Assembly: GCA_009746045.1 (NCBI GenBank)
Contig: RPFO01001345.1
Location: forward strand, 67,001-131,000
DNA from: Mesostigma viride
Taxonomy: Eukaryota; Streptophyta; Mesostigmatophyceae; Mesostigmatales; Mesostigmataceae
Reading direction: 5' to 3'
Length of the DNA: 64,000 bases
The notes below the pieces were generated by a model. That model was not told the origin of the DNA. It saw only the letters and a list, made by a program, of their open reading frames with translations, and did not search any database. Shown here one piece after another: positions 11,598 through 23,100 of the stretch. Within the stretch, counting starts at the first letter, position 1. Each line of letters opens with the position of its first letter. Both the position numbers and the translations under genes were made by a program.

Positions 11598-11687
11598 AAT
11601 GCTGTTAGATAGATGTAGTATGTAGCCAATGTAGATAGATTAGACCGGTAGGAATGTTTGCACCCATCCATCCATCCATCGGGGTTA

Positions 11688-11745
11688 ATGCTCCGTGACT
11701 CCCCAACGGGAGCACGAGTCTAATTAATTAATTAATTAATCTCCC
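11688..11745 (+). repeat. LINE 3' tail: hairpin plus (TTAAT)n
   Basis: TGCTCCGTGACTCCCCAACG GGAGCA folds as a stem with a short loop and is followed by tandem TTAAT/AATT units. The same hairpin closes elements at 46.92, 50.36, 50.54 and 37.20 kb, so it is a shared 3' recognition signal of this LINE group. Confidence 0.7.
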
Positions 11746-12250
11746 CTTAAGGATCTCACGAGACGCTGTCGCGTGTTTGTTAATTAATTAATTTTAAATA
11801 AGTGATAGTGCCGGCACAAAGCGGTAACTAGTAGGTCCTCACAACATGATGCTGTGGTGGAGGCCCCAAGAAGAAGACATGCATTGCCATGCTGAGCCCA
11901 TGTTTGCAATCATCACATTGCCAAATGCACACCAGATGTCATGTGACTATAAAACATGAGCACTAGGTCGAATATGCAATTGATGACTACAGCTAGGTGG
12001 AAAGTTCGAGTCTCGCCTGCCTGGTTGATTCTGGCCTCATGGTCGCTATAGCAGTACCCAACAGTTATTAGGCTCACTGAAGCGGACTTTGCAAATGTTT
12101 CAGTGCTATGGAGCAAAAGGCTGCTCACAAGTGCACCATACCCGGCCCAAATTCGTCAGGCTGAAACAGGGAATGCAACAGACAAAAGGTACATCAACAT
12201 CGCCACTCTAGATAGGCGGCCAGTTTGCGCATAGTGAGTCACACCGAGCT
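11746..12250. other. Intergenic, no gene seen
   Basis: A second short TTAATTAATTAATT run lies at about 11780. Otherwise no open frame or repeat can be supported. The next gene's 3' end lies at 12252. Confidence 0.4.
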
Positions 12251-12251
12251 G

Positions 12252-12256
12252 TTACA
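12252..12256 (-). terminator. TGTAA poly(A) signal of the PARP-RING-DTC gene
   Basis: On the minus strand TGTAA occurs about 23 bases after the stop codon at 12279. TGTAA is the usual chlorophyte polyadenylation signal. The short distance makes it plausible rather than certain. Confidence 0.5.
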
Positions 12257-12278
12257 TAGTTACTCCAATGACACGCCA

Positions 12279-15200
12279 CTACAGCAGGATTACCCCAGCC
12301 TTCTGCATTGCCTCCTTGACATGTGTCAGATACGTGCCATTTGGATATCCATGTTCAGAGTGAGGCGTTAGGTCGGTCTTGTGTTGGATGCCGGCCCAGA
12401 TGACCACATTGTCCTTCCTTGTCGTTAAACTCGTGCCCACGGAGAAGATCAGTCGCTGCTGAAACGCCTGCTGCAGCCATTTGAGCACGTCACGACCCTC
12501 GGAGGAGTCCGGCAAATAAGCTGTGCGGTATGTTCCTTCAAATAGTTTACCAGGATCATCACCGTCCGGGTCTTGCGTGCCACCTGGGACGCTGTACGTT
12601 ATCTTGATCACGCCCGGAGCATGCCCCGCCAGGGTGATCCCAGGGTCCACCCGGTGTGTCATCTTGGCAGACAGCGGCTGCTTCCCCACGGTCACCCCGA
12701 ACCGCTGCATGCACACCTCGCAGCGGGTGAAGGTCTGCGACGTCACCCCGTCCGCCATGACTCGCGTCTGGATGAGCGGGTGGCAGCATTCATCATGTCC
12801 ATTTATATGACCACAGGGCATGACCATGCAGATATCACCCTTAATCAGGGGAGAGTGGCACACCGCCGCCGTGCATTTGCAGCCTGGATGCTTAGCGAGG
12901 ACTTTTTCCGTTACTAAACGTCCCGTGCACACAGTTCTTGGACTTGTAGAGTTAGTGACACCATTCATGACATTCTTGCCGATAGGACTCGTCCAAATGG
13001 GTTTGTCGTATTCGGGTGCTGCCATCTGGTAAAAAGAGTGGAGGAATAGATCCCAGCGGCTGCTGCCAGCATGATAATTTCTGGTGCCCGTCAGAATAGT
13101 AATGCCGAACGGGTCTTGTACATTAACTTTGCCCCGTGCAGCCTTGCTCTTCCACGCAAAGTCAGGCACACCGCGCAATGCACGCGGAGTGTCTCTGCTC
13201 CGTTTCCTGCTAATGCCGGCAAACTCCACCATGTACATGGGGCATGTGGCACTTTGCTTGTAGAGGACAAACTCGTTGGCACCCGTAGTGCCAGACGAGA
13301 CGTCTGCCCGTCGGCCAACGAGTGAGTCGAAATGCGTGTCGGTGGGTGTCCGCTGGTCTTCCACGGCTTTCTCAGGCTCAGTCTTCCACGGAGCGAAATT
13401 ATCCCGCGCCGGCACCGCCAGCACATCACCGAGAAGGGCAGCGCACACGTAGAGCTTGCAGGTGTTGTTGCTGTAAGTAGCCGCCTTGCGCGGGTCATCC
13501 GTCAGGTAGATGCCGTGGCCAAAAAAACCTCCTTCATTCAACCTCAGATCCAATCCCTGCATAGCATGTGTGAAACCGCGAGCGCCACATTATAGATATA
13601 AACATCATTAGCGCCACATTAAGAAAATTTGAAGACATGCGACTGTCAAGTCACGCATTCTTGATGGAGTAGGTGGTGCATGGGGTGAAGGGAAATACCT
13701 CTAAAATGGCCTAGCTATCTAGTGGTCTGAATTATGAGCGTAACATAGACCATGATAACATGAGCTTTCGGTAAAATTTACTGGCAAATTTTGCTAAAAT
13801 AGTACTAGTATGCCGCAAGTTAGGTGCAAATGATAGGAGAAAAGGAAAAGTTATTGTCGGGAAGGTTCGAAGAGTATAGCTGCAAATGGAGGGCGGCATC
13901 CTCTTACATAGGAAGGAAGCTCTATCTTCAATGGCAGCTCTACGTGAATGGTACATTAGGATGTACCTTGGTAGCAGTGGAAATTGACATGGACCTTCTG
14001 GGTACTGACTAGTTGGTATCGCCGTATCAGAGCCCAGAGGTTGAACCCTAAAAGAATTTTATGCGTGAAGACTCAGAATAAAAGCATTATTACATGATTT
14101 ATGGCTATTTCAACTTCAAAGCTAGCACCTACGTTTTTAAACAGCAAACGGACAGTAGTAGGTATGTGATGGCTTGCAAGGGTGAAACATCAAGTCAGCT
14201 GACTAAACATCGATCAGCTGACCCTAAAAGCCACCCGTATGATACTAAGGAATAACACACTACAGCGCAGGGCTCAATGGCACACACTTGCAATGTCCAC
14301 GAGTCTCTTTGTTGCCAGGGAGGGTGGGCTGGGAGGCATAAAAAACATCTGGCTACGGATTCCCCTTAAGAACACCCATCAATATGGCATCCACCTGGAC
14401 TTCAATAGCCCACTTATCCGCCACTCGCCAGCATCTAGCGCCTCTATATTAGTATACTACTAGGACATCACTACTGCTATGCGGCAACACATTCTCAGTG
14501 TAGTTAAGAATGCCACAGATAAAATGAGCAAAGCAAATTCTCAGCAAAAAAAGGGGATCCAGAATAGGCCCGCGGTCGTGCATTGGAGGAAATTGTTTTG
14601 TGTGTGATGACTGAGTGGTAAAAAATGTTTATACATTTTTGGCAAGTTACACATGCATGCTGATAACAGTTAATTGTCTTGACAGATAATAAGATACAAA
14701 TGATGTGTACAGTGATGCGAAACATAACAATAGATATTAACCGGAACGAGCAAGCGGAAGGAGGAAGAGGAAGAGGAAGAGGAAGAGGAAGAGGAAGAGG
14801 AAGAGGAAGAGGAAGAGGAAGAGGAAGAGGAAGAGGAAGAGGAAGAGGAAGAGGAAGAGGAAGAGGAAGAGGAAGAGGAAGAGGAAGAGGAAGAGGAAGA
14901 GGAAGAGGAAGAGGAAGAGGAAGAGGAAGAGGAAGAGGAAGAGGAAGAGGAAGAGGAAGAGGAAGAGGAAGAGGAAGAGGAAGAGGAAGAGGAAGAGGAA
15001 GAGGAAGAGGAAGAGGAAGAGGAAGAGGAAGAGGAAGAGGAAGAGGAAGAGGAAGAGGAAGAGGAAGAGGAAGAGGAAGAGGAAGAGGAAGAGGAAGAGG
15101 AAGAGGAAGAGGAAGAGGAAGAGGAAGAGGAAGAGGAAGAGGAAGAGGAAGAGGAAGAGGAAGAGGAAGAGGAAGAGGAAGAGGAAGAGGAAGAGGAAGA

Positions 15201-17115
15201 GGAAGAGGAAGAGGAAGAGGAAGAGGAAGAGGAAGAGGAAGAGGAAGAGGAAGAGGAAGAGGAAGAGGAAGAGGAAGAGGAAGAGGAAGAGGAAGAGGAA
15301 GAGGAAGAGGAAGATATTAGTTATTTTATTCAAATATTGGATTTTTCTATAGCACTGAACAGAGAGCCACCGAACACAACTGCACAACAACTCGCTAGAG
15401 GAAAGTGCTGAGGAGCACCCCCCCCCCCTTTCATAGACCCAGTGCCACAAAGGAGAAAGCCACGTGGGATAACAAGCGCAAGTTCAGGAGCATGGCAGTT
15501 GACTAGCCTTGTGCTATCGTGTCACGCGTGCTCTCTCAATGTATCTTGTACGGTTTTGTCTCGTGGGTATTAAGCTCATGCAGCCCGAGGACATTTCAGG
15601 TAGGGTACTGTAGCCTAAAGCTAGCATACACATCTGTAGGAACGCTGGTGCCATGTGTTAAACGCATGCGTTGAATACCAAGAATCGCCGTGGAAAAGGC
15701 GTTGTCCACATAACCAAATTGTTTTTTGCCTGTATCGGACTACAACTGGTGTTGACCCAAACTTTGGAAAAATAGCGTGTTGCCAAGCTAGTAACGTACT
15801 ACTGTTGTAGTATATGCGGTTGGAATTCCACATGGCTACATACTACTATCATTCCAAACCCGACTTGGAAAGTAGCCACTCACAATATCAAGGCTGTTCA
15901 GCTTGCTTACGGAAATCTATTAGAAGCTATACTAAGGTATACGTGTGGAAGCTCCCAGGGGCCAGGAGATTCTCAATGTGCCGCTGCGCACCTGTCCACA
16001 GATCTTGGTGTAGTCCGGCTCACTGCTGCAGTGGTAGAGGAGGCTCTGGCCATCAAACACAAGGCAAGGAGGTTGTGCATTCAAGAAATGAAAGGGGGCT
16101 AATTAGTTAAGGGATGCATTACTGTGCTTGATAAATGTTAGTCAGCCTGGCGGCTGGTGCATGCGCCGGTGGAAAAGGCTCTGCCAACCTTTTGCCACAT
16201 ACAAGACCCCACCAATAGTAGTATGTGAGAGACTACTAGTAGTAACACCAAGAACTGGGCAGGGTGGGGCAGGGTAGTATAATGCAAGCCTTGTATGGTG
16301 TGGTCAGGTAGACAGGGCTCAGCCAAAGCGCAGGCATCGGCTGAGCAATACAAAAAGAAATCATTTTGGTTTTAGCTATAGAAAGGGAAAGGGGGCATTG
16401 CGAAACATGAACTAAGGACATTGGGTGCCATACCATGCTTTTCCCCGTTCAATTCCAAACAGAAATCCTGGCTTCACTACCTCAGATTGACATCCCAGCG
16501 TTCGTGCTTGTTCTCCATGCAAAGCAATGTAGAATCTTACAAGCCATTTGGAAGGTGGTATTTCCCCAAATAGCTCATGCTGGGTACCATACGTTCTGCT
16601 GTTATTAGTACAACCATAACAGCTCGGAATATCCTATTTGTCATGTACTAATTGAGAAAGAATATTAAAATCCAAATATATAAGTCCGAATAAACCAATT
16701 TGCTCATTAACATGACCAGCCAGCACGACTTCTCACCTCGTGAAAATCAAACAGCGGCAGGTTTGACTGTCCACCCTGGTCTTCCATTCCCACTTTTCCC
16801 TGCAGCATGTGGCGCCGCTCGAGCACGTATCGCTCCCACAGCCGCGGGTTCTGGATGCGCGTGACAGCTGTCACCTCAAGGCCAAACTTCTCCATGTGGT
16901 TGCTCCAGAAACGGTGTTCCGTCGAGTCTTCATCCAGAGGCACGCACTCAAAGGGAACCGAGGGGCGCATCTGCGTCCTGCAAACAATTGGACGCATGAT
17001 ATAGGCAAGTTCCGCCAAGAATAGTTTACAACCACTATTCCAGTATTGATAACCCTGTAACAGATGCAAGAATTGACAAGCTGATAGTTTCTTGTCATTT
17101 GGCAGAGATTGAGAG

Positions 17116-17190
<75 letters not shown>

Positions 17191-18724
17191 GTGAGTGAGT
17201 GGGTGAGTGGGTGAGTGGGTGAGTGGGTGAGTGGGTGAGTGGGTAAGTGGGTGAGTGGGTGAGTGGGTGAGTGGGTGAGTGGGTGAGTGGGTGAGTGGGT
17301 GAGTGGGTGAGTGGGTGAGTGGGTGAGGGGGTGAGTGAGGTGAGGGGGTGAGGGGGTGAGGGGGTGAGGGGGTGAGGGGGTGAGGGGGTGAGGGGGTGAG
17401 GGGGTGAGGGGGTGAGGGGGGGGGGGGGAGAGAGAGAGAGAGAGAGAATTTGAATCGCGTGGTTGTAGAGCAACCCATTGACGGCTAAATACAGCTCACT
17501 CCGATAAGTCTGATGAAAGGAGCCATGGCACTTAATGTGGAGGCAAGAGGGGTGGCGAGAGGGACTTAAGTAGGGTGGAAAGTGGGGCCCAGTAATTGTG
17601 AATGAAACATGAGGTTAGAAGAAAGTGTTCAACATCGAATGATAGTATTCAGTACTACAGGATCAAATTTGTGCAGGATGGATTGATTGAAGACTCCGGT
17701 GAGCAGAGGGGAGAGACAGGACCACTTTCACTGTGCGAAAACCTTAGCCAAAGAGACACTAAGTGAACTCTGGAAGGGAACCACCTGTGTATAAATTACC
17801 TCTGCTCTCTGCTCCATATACTTCATACCACTATTTTAATCAGCACCAGAAGGACTCATTCAGAGGCGTGATACGTAAAATTACTTCGGGGAGAAAGCCC
17901 ATACACGAAGCAAATCAGGGAGAGCACAGGCAAAGACTGGAGCCAAGACCTATGGTAATGCAATCCCGATCCAAATCTACATTAATCGATAATTACAATT
18001 TACGCAACAAGGCAAATACTGGAATTAAGCTGGCTAGCAATAGAAACTCGATAATGCTATATGTACAAGGTGACTGACGAGCTCAAAGGGCAAACCGCTT
18101 TAATTCGTTTGTAGCAAAAACTACATGATCCAGGGGAAGGAAGGTATGCCAAACCCCAGACCAAAGAATCGCGGAGCAAGAGAGCGAGCCAAAGGGTAGC
18201 GAACCACCAAATCCTGCAAAACATAGAAGCGCGTTGCTCTCAGAAAGACAACCAGATTGTACGTTACTTCCCGCGGTAAGGTGGATCATCATAGTGCTTG
18301 TGATTTATAAACAAAAATCAACCTGAACACCGAGCTTCTAAAGCCACCGGATGATAGACCACCGCACAAACGGGGCTCCACACAGTGTCTACAAAAGTTA
18401 CAAGAATCATCTTAAACATCGGCAACAGTGCCACTGCTGTTTTCAACTGAAAAAAATGCATGACTGCACGATCAACTAGGAAATATATATGTAGTAGTTA
18501 GCGTGAAGTACATGAATTTATCCCACTCACCACGTATGTGGCCGGTCGGTGTCATCTCCCCACCACATGGGAGGCGCGGACGCACCAGAGGAAGGGCGCT
18601 CTGTAGGCGTAGCGCTAATGCAGCGCTGGTCCTGTGGCTCCAATACAGCTGCTTCAACGGCAGAGATTGGAAGCCGTGATAAGTGGAGGAGCATTGGGCC
18701 AAGAACCAGGCAGGATTCCCACAA
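12279..18724 (-). CDS. PARP-type ADP-ribosyltransferase fused to RING and Deltex C-terminal (DTC) domains
   Basis: Predicted exons (minus): 18724-18531 (start ATG 18724 or an acceptor at 18648), 16977-16737, 16045-15992, 13556-12279; all junctions are GT-AG and in phase. The PARP catalytic fold begins in exon 2 (VTAVTRIQNPRLWERY). The 54-base exon 3 carries the catalytic His (SLLYHCS). Exon 4 carries Tyr (FGHGIYLTDDPRKAATYS) and Glu (GANEFVLYKQ), so the H-Y-E triad is present. A RING-like cluster follows at exon-4 residues 228-284 (CKCTAAVC, MVMPCGHINGH, CEVC). Residues ~303-427 match the DTC fold of Deltex E3 ligases (GVIKITYSVPGGTQ, YRTAYLPDSSEGRDVL, RLIFSVGTS, IQHKT, HGYP). By family, it should transfer ADP-ribose and recruit E2-ubiquitin, with DTC binding ADP-ribose/NAD+. 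It is paralogous to the gene at 20187-29060. Upstream exons may be missing. Confidence 0.85.
12282..12656 (-). other. DTC domain coding segment
   Basis: This part of the last exon encodes about 125 residues matching the Deltex C-terminal domain from the PGVIKITYSVPGG strand to the KAGVILL end. The signature RLIFSVGTS-TT and the HKT...HGYP histidines, associated with ADP-ribose/NAD+ binding in human Deltex proteins, are present. The acidic residue expected near the C-terminus appears one position shifted (VKEAM against a V-x-A-E-L pattern) by eye alignment. The sister gene lacks this segment. Confidence 0.85.
14757..15314. repeat. (AGGAAG)n hexamer microsatellite in a PARP intron
   Basis: About 93 almost perfect hexamers lie inside the 13557-15991 intron. 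Purine-rich on the plus strand, so the nascent transcript (minus strand) is a pyrimidine tract of CTTCCT units. Confidence 0.97.
17107..17447. repeat. Compound (GA)n / (GTGAGTGG)n / (GTGAGGGG)n array in a PARP intron
   Basis: A GA dinucleotide tract passes into octamers GTGAGTGG and then GTGAGGGG, a G run and a final GA tract. It lies in the 16978-18530 intron of the PARP-RING-DTC gene. Confidence 0.95.
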
Positions 18725-20186
18725 ATAACACGAAGTTTAAAAATGTGAAAACTCATTCATGAGATTGACTAGAAATCCTTTGCGAGACAGGAGAAACCTC
18801 ACAGCAGCTCCTCACTTAGACAAGCAGGGCGCTAGAATTAAGTTTACTGGACTGCATTGGTTACGTATCGTAGGGAACTGAGACCAGAGGGGCATTTATA
18901 CAAAGGATAAGGCATTTGGGAGTGTAAAAAGAACAAATAACCTGCCATCCAACCGTGTGTTTCATGAAATCGTTAAACTGACTGAAATGGCGGCAGATGC
19001 TGCACAGTACACCTGCATGCATGGTCTAAAAAAAGGCTGGAAAGCAGCCCAGAAGCAGGAAGGAATGACGGGGATGATTTAGGAAAAAAACAGGAGGGAT
19101 AGAGTGAGCCAAGTTCAGGCACTCCGCAGAAAAAAAAAGTCGACATTGGCAGGTCATTGGACAAGGTGACTGTCCCCATCAGCTACACCTTGACCAAATT
19201 TTCCTCTCAAACTTGAAATATACGTCTCCTGAAGTGAAGTAGGCTAATGCCTGAACTGCAGATCTTAGTTTTACACCAGTCACGTGAAAATTGTCAATGG
19301 CCTCTAATGTTCTAATACTACAATGACTACTGGTTTCTTGACTTGAATCCTTGTTAAATGTTAACCCAGGCATCTCAACCAGTAAATGAAATCTTAAGCT
19401 TTAGATAGCTAGTATATAAAAGGCATGTACTACGTGTGTGGTGCCGCTTATGCACCATACTACTATAGTGTATGCATACTATATTACATACTACTATATT
19501 ACATGCACCATACTACAGTATATTCGTAATCGTCAAGCCTGGACTTTGTGATCCTGCTGTAACACAGTAACAGCTCAAGTTACCTGAACACAGTTTCCCA
19601 ATATAGTAAAATGAAAGGACATATTAGAAAAGCCAATGGCCACCCACCCACCCACCCACCCACCCACCCACCCACCCACCCACCCACCCACCCACCCACC
19701 CACCCACCCACCCACCCACCCACCCACCCACCCACCCACCCACCCACCCACCCACCCACCCACCCACCCACCCACCCACCCACCCACCCACCCACCCACC
19801 CACCCACCCACCCACCCACCCGACCAAACGACCAACCAACCACCGGCCAACCATCCACCCACACAAAAGAAACATGCACCTTTGCTTCTGCATGCTAGAC
19901 AAAAGCTGCTTGCAGCAGGACTTTGGTTAAGGCTATACAGTGCCTGTTTTTTCATGGGAGCTAGATTGAGGGCATCAATGGGGGGCTGTAGTCATATTTA
20001 AAAACTGCCAGGGCCATTAACATGCAAAGCCATGAGCCAAGCAAAAAGTGAAAAAACAAAATACAAGGCATGGACAACTGTTGATGACAATGGTTGACGT
20101 AAGAATTAACCACCTCTGCAGCCTCTAGCGCCTCTAGCCCCTCTAGTTTTGACCAGTGCTTGCTACGATCCAATATTAGCTATGAT
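18725..20186. other. Intergenic between the two PARP paralogues
   Basis: Holds the possible promoter of the downstream gene and the (CCCA)n array. I could not find a counterpart of the exon at 28889-29060, so the downstream paralogue may start at 18724. No TATA box can be assigned. Confidence 0.4.
19638..19821. repeat. (CCCA)n tetranucleotide array
   Basis: About 45 CCCA/CACC units, decaying into GACCAAACGACCAACC at the right end. Long open frames through it are artefacts of the repeat. Confidence 0.97.
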
Positions 20187-23100
20187 TCACGGCAATCCAT
20201 CAAGGCATTGTTTGGAAATTTGAAAGGCAACACTGGCCGGCTCTGGCAAATTATCCCCCTCACCGGCATTTGCAGGAAAACTAGCCGCCGGTGCTGGTCC
20301 AGCTGGCTGTGCTCCCACCCCCACAGGCGCCGGCATAAGAAGTGCGATAGTATGTCCGCCATGGCCCACCGGGACAGCGGGCGTCATGCTTGGCGGGAGC
20401 CACGTGGATGCAGTCGTAGTCTGTGCAGGGGGTGGGGCCTGGATGGCCAGCAGCTGTTGCCCAGAGGTCACCCTAAGTCGCGGCTGGCACGCCATGCATT
20501 GAGTGGGTGCTTGTGCCTGGCCCCAGCATTTAACGTGGCCATTGATGTGGCCACACGGCATTACCAGGCATGTCAAGTCCTTGCCCGTGGCCCGTAGGGG
20601 AATCTGGCACATCATGCACTTGAGGCCAGGGTGTTTGGCAAGAAGGAGCTCTGTTATGGGACGCCCGATGCAAACAGGGGTCGCCGCATTCAAAGAGGTA
20701 TGCCTGGCGCGACCAGCAGGAACAGGTTGGCCTAGGGGAATTTTGCAGAGCTCCAAGTTGGAGTCTGGGAAAAGTGCCTGGTAAAAAGAGTGGAGGAAAA
20801 GATCCCAGCGGCTCAAATAGGCAACAAAGTTGCTGGTACCCGCCGCAATGCCGAATGGGTCCTGTACATCATCTTTGCCACGTGCACCCTTGCTTTTCCA
20901 GGCAAAATCAGGCACGCCGCACACTGCATGCGAAGTGTTGCTCCATGTCATGCCGGCCCCTGTGTACTCAACCACGTACATGGGACAAATGGCACTTTGA
21001 TTGTAGAGAACGAACTCATTGGGACCAGTACCCCCGGACGAGACTGCCTGCCGGCCAACCAGCGAGTCGAAATGCTTGTCGGTGGGTGACCGCCGGTCTT
21101 CAGCGGCTTTCTCGGGCTCCGTTCTCCAGGGGGCAGACTTATCCCGCGCCGGCACCGCCAGCACGTCACCGAGAAGGGCAGCGCAGACGTAGAGCTTGCC
21201 GGTGGGGTTGCTGTAGGTCGCTGCCTTGCGGGGATCATCGGTAAGGTAGATGCCGTGGCCAAAAGTGCCTAGGCGAGTTGGCAGCGGCAGATCCAGTCCC
21301 TGTATATGTGCGAGATAAATGTGGAGCGCGTGGGCAAGTATGAGCAGGGAGTAATTTGTTTCATCAGTTTTGCCAGATGTTCCTTCATACATTAAAATTT
21401 TTAAAGGCTGCTTCGAACAGCATGTAATAAGGCCAAACCATCGTGGGATAACAATAGACTGTAATCTCTGGTCCATGCAGCCATGGTGGAAGCATATATG
21501 AAAATCTTGCCTAGATTCTGCAAACGCTGAGGGTGGTGGCAAAAGCAAACAGACAGGTAATATGCATGATTGGTATTGCCAAACCGATAGACAACATTCT
21601 GTCTTCTTGTCTAAATTGAAAACTAGGCAGCAACAGTTTTGCAAGGCGCATCAGCTATACAATTCCATGTCATAATCTTTCATTACTTCCTGTACATAGT
21701 TTTTCTGGTACGATGCGATATCCGCCCCTGGTCTGCAGGCGCTTCTTTGGCTTTAGTTGCAATGACCACTTTTCTATTCCACTCTATCAGACTGTACATA
21801 TGCTTTGTTGCTAACATGGTTATCCTAGGTTGTGTCATTCACGTTGTTATATTCACACTGCACATTTGGCCACTCCTACATCACCTCTTGCTGCAGCATT
21901 ATTATTCTAAATGGTGACCAAGTGACTCTAGTACACTGCTAGGAAATAGCGTCCAAACTGGAGTTCTGCGATTGCTGAAGTCTGCCCCGCAACCTTCATA
22001 TATGCTCACAATGACTGGCGTAATCAAGGCAGGCAAGAAGAATGCACAATATAACTGGCAACAACGCGGCCTTTGATCAGGGAGACATGAAGGCAGCACA
22101 TGTACAGTCGGGGATGTTAGCAGAAAAATTAACCCTAATAATTTGCAGGTTGCAATTGCGGGCACAAACAGCCCAAAAGAGACTTAAGTTGACATCAGGT
22201 GCGCAGACTAAACAAACGTTGGAAACCTGACATTCCGAATCAAGAACAAGAAGTGTGAAAATAGAGCACTGAGCACACGGCATGCTGTGCAAGTGTACAT
22301 ACATATATAAGTGATACCGTAATTTGTTCATCCTTTATTCACATATCTTTGTTGAAAAGCCACAGTCAGACATACCTGAAGTAGAAAGAGGCACAAGCCA
22401 AAGCAGCGATAGCCTGCCATACTAGCAGCACTATCCCGCCGTGCACTATCCTAACTCACAGGGCGTGCAGAAACAGCTCGATCGAGGCCTGCAGCCGACC
22501 AGCATATCTTTGCCTCAGACTGTAGCAGAGCTCGCCTTATGTAGCCGGCAGCACTGCATAGCTCACTCTTACAGAGCTGGTAGCCTACCATTACGACCCA
22601 GCAAGACATTGGTGTGCATGGTGATCGAGTTGAATCACTTGATGGTCAACTGCTGGCCATTTGTTGGTGAGCTGCAAGTAGTAGTAGTACAAATCATGGG
22701 CTTTTTATCCTAAAACTGTAATTGCCTTGCAAAGCGTTAGCGTACTTTCTACGATAATTTGGATATTCCAATACTCATTACAAGACAACTCTGGTAAAGC
22801 TGGACTGCTCTGGCGGTTATGCCACCAAATACCTATGTGACCCTGGCCCTCTAATCATAAGTCGACTGCAAAGCACCCAAGTATATCCCACGATATCCCT
22901 GTTTTACTGCGCTACCCACCTCTTCATAAATCTTGGCATGGACGTGGTAGCCGCTGCAGTGGTAGAGAAGGCTCTGCCAATGGATCGCGTACATAAGCCA
23001 ACGAAAAGAATAGGAAAAGCAAAAATTATTGCTTAAAGTACAACTATAACAAGGAAAATTCACTGCCTTGCCGGATGCGGCATAATTGTCGCTCTTGCAG

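Larger units (their letters stand above)
7495..11745 (+). mobile_element. APE-type LINE (ORF1 remnant, endonuclease, RT, 3' hairpin tail)
   Basis: In order: ORF1-like RNA-binding protein remnant (7495-7960), a C-rich leader (8230-8340), AP-like endonuclease (8231-9367), reverse transcriptase with thumb (9370-11597), and a 3' tail with a GTGCTCC...GGGAGCAC-type hairpin followed by TTAAT repeats (to about 11740). The RT style (TYGAETWTLT thumb motif, GFRSGRNT) recalls RTE-like clades. The copy is almost complete but carries frameshifts near 9370 and 10945 and stops in ORF1, so it is probably inactive. Confidence 0.8.

Noticed and set aside
14679-15450. Long Gly-Arg and Phe-Leu open frames on both strands
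   Set aside because: They are translations of the (AGGAAG)n repeat inside a PARP intron; a hexamer array stays open in most frames by chance.
19580-20001. Trp-Val-Gly and Pro-Thr-His repeat proteins
   Set aside because: Translations of the (CCCA)n array.
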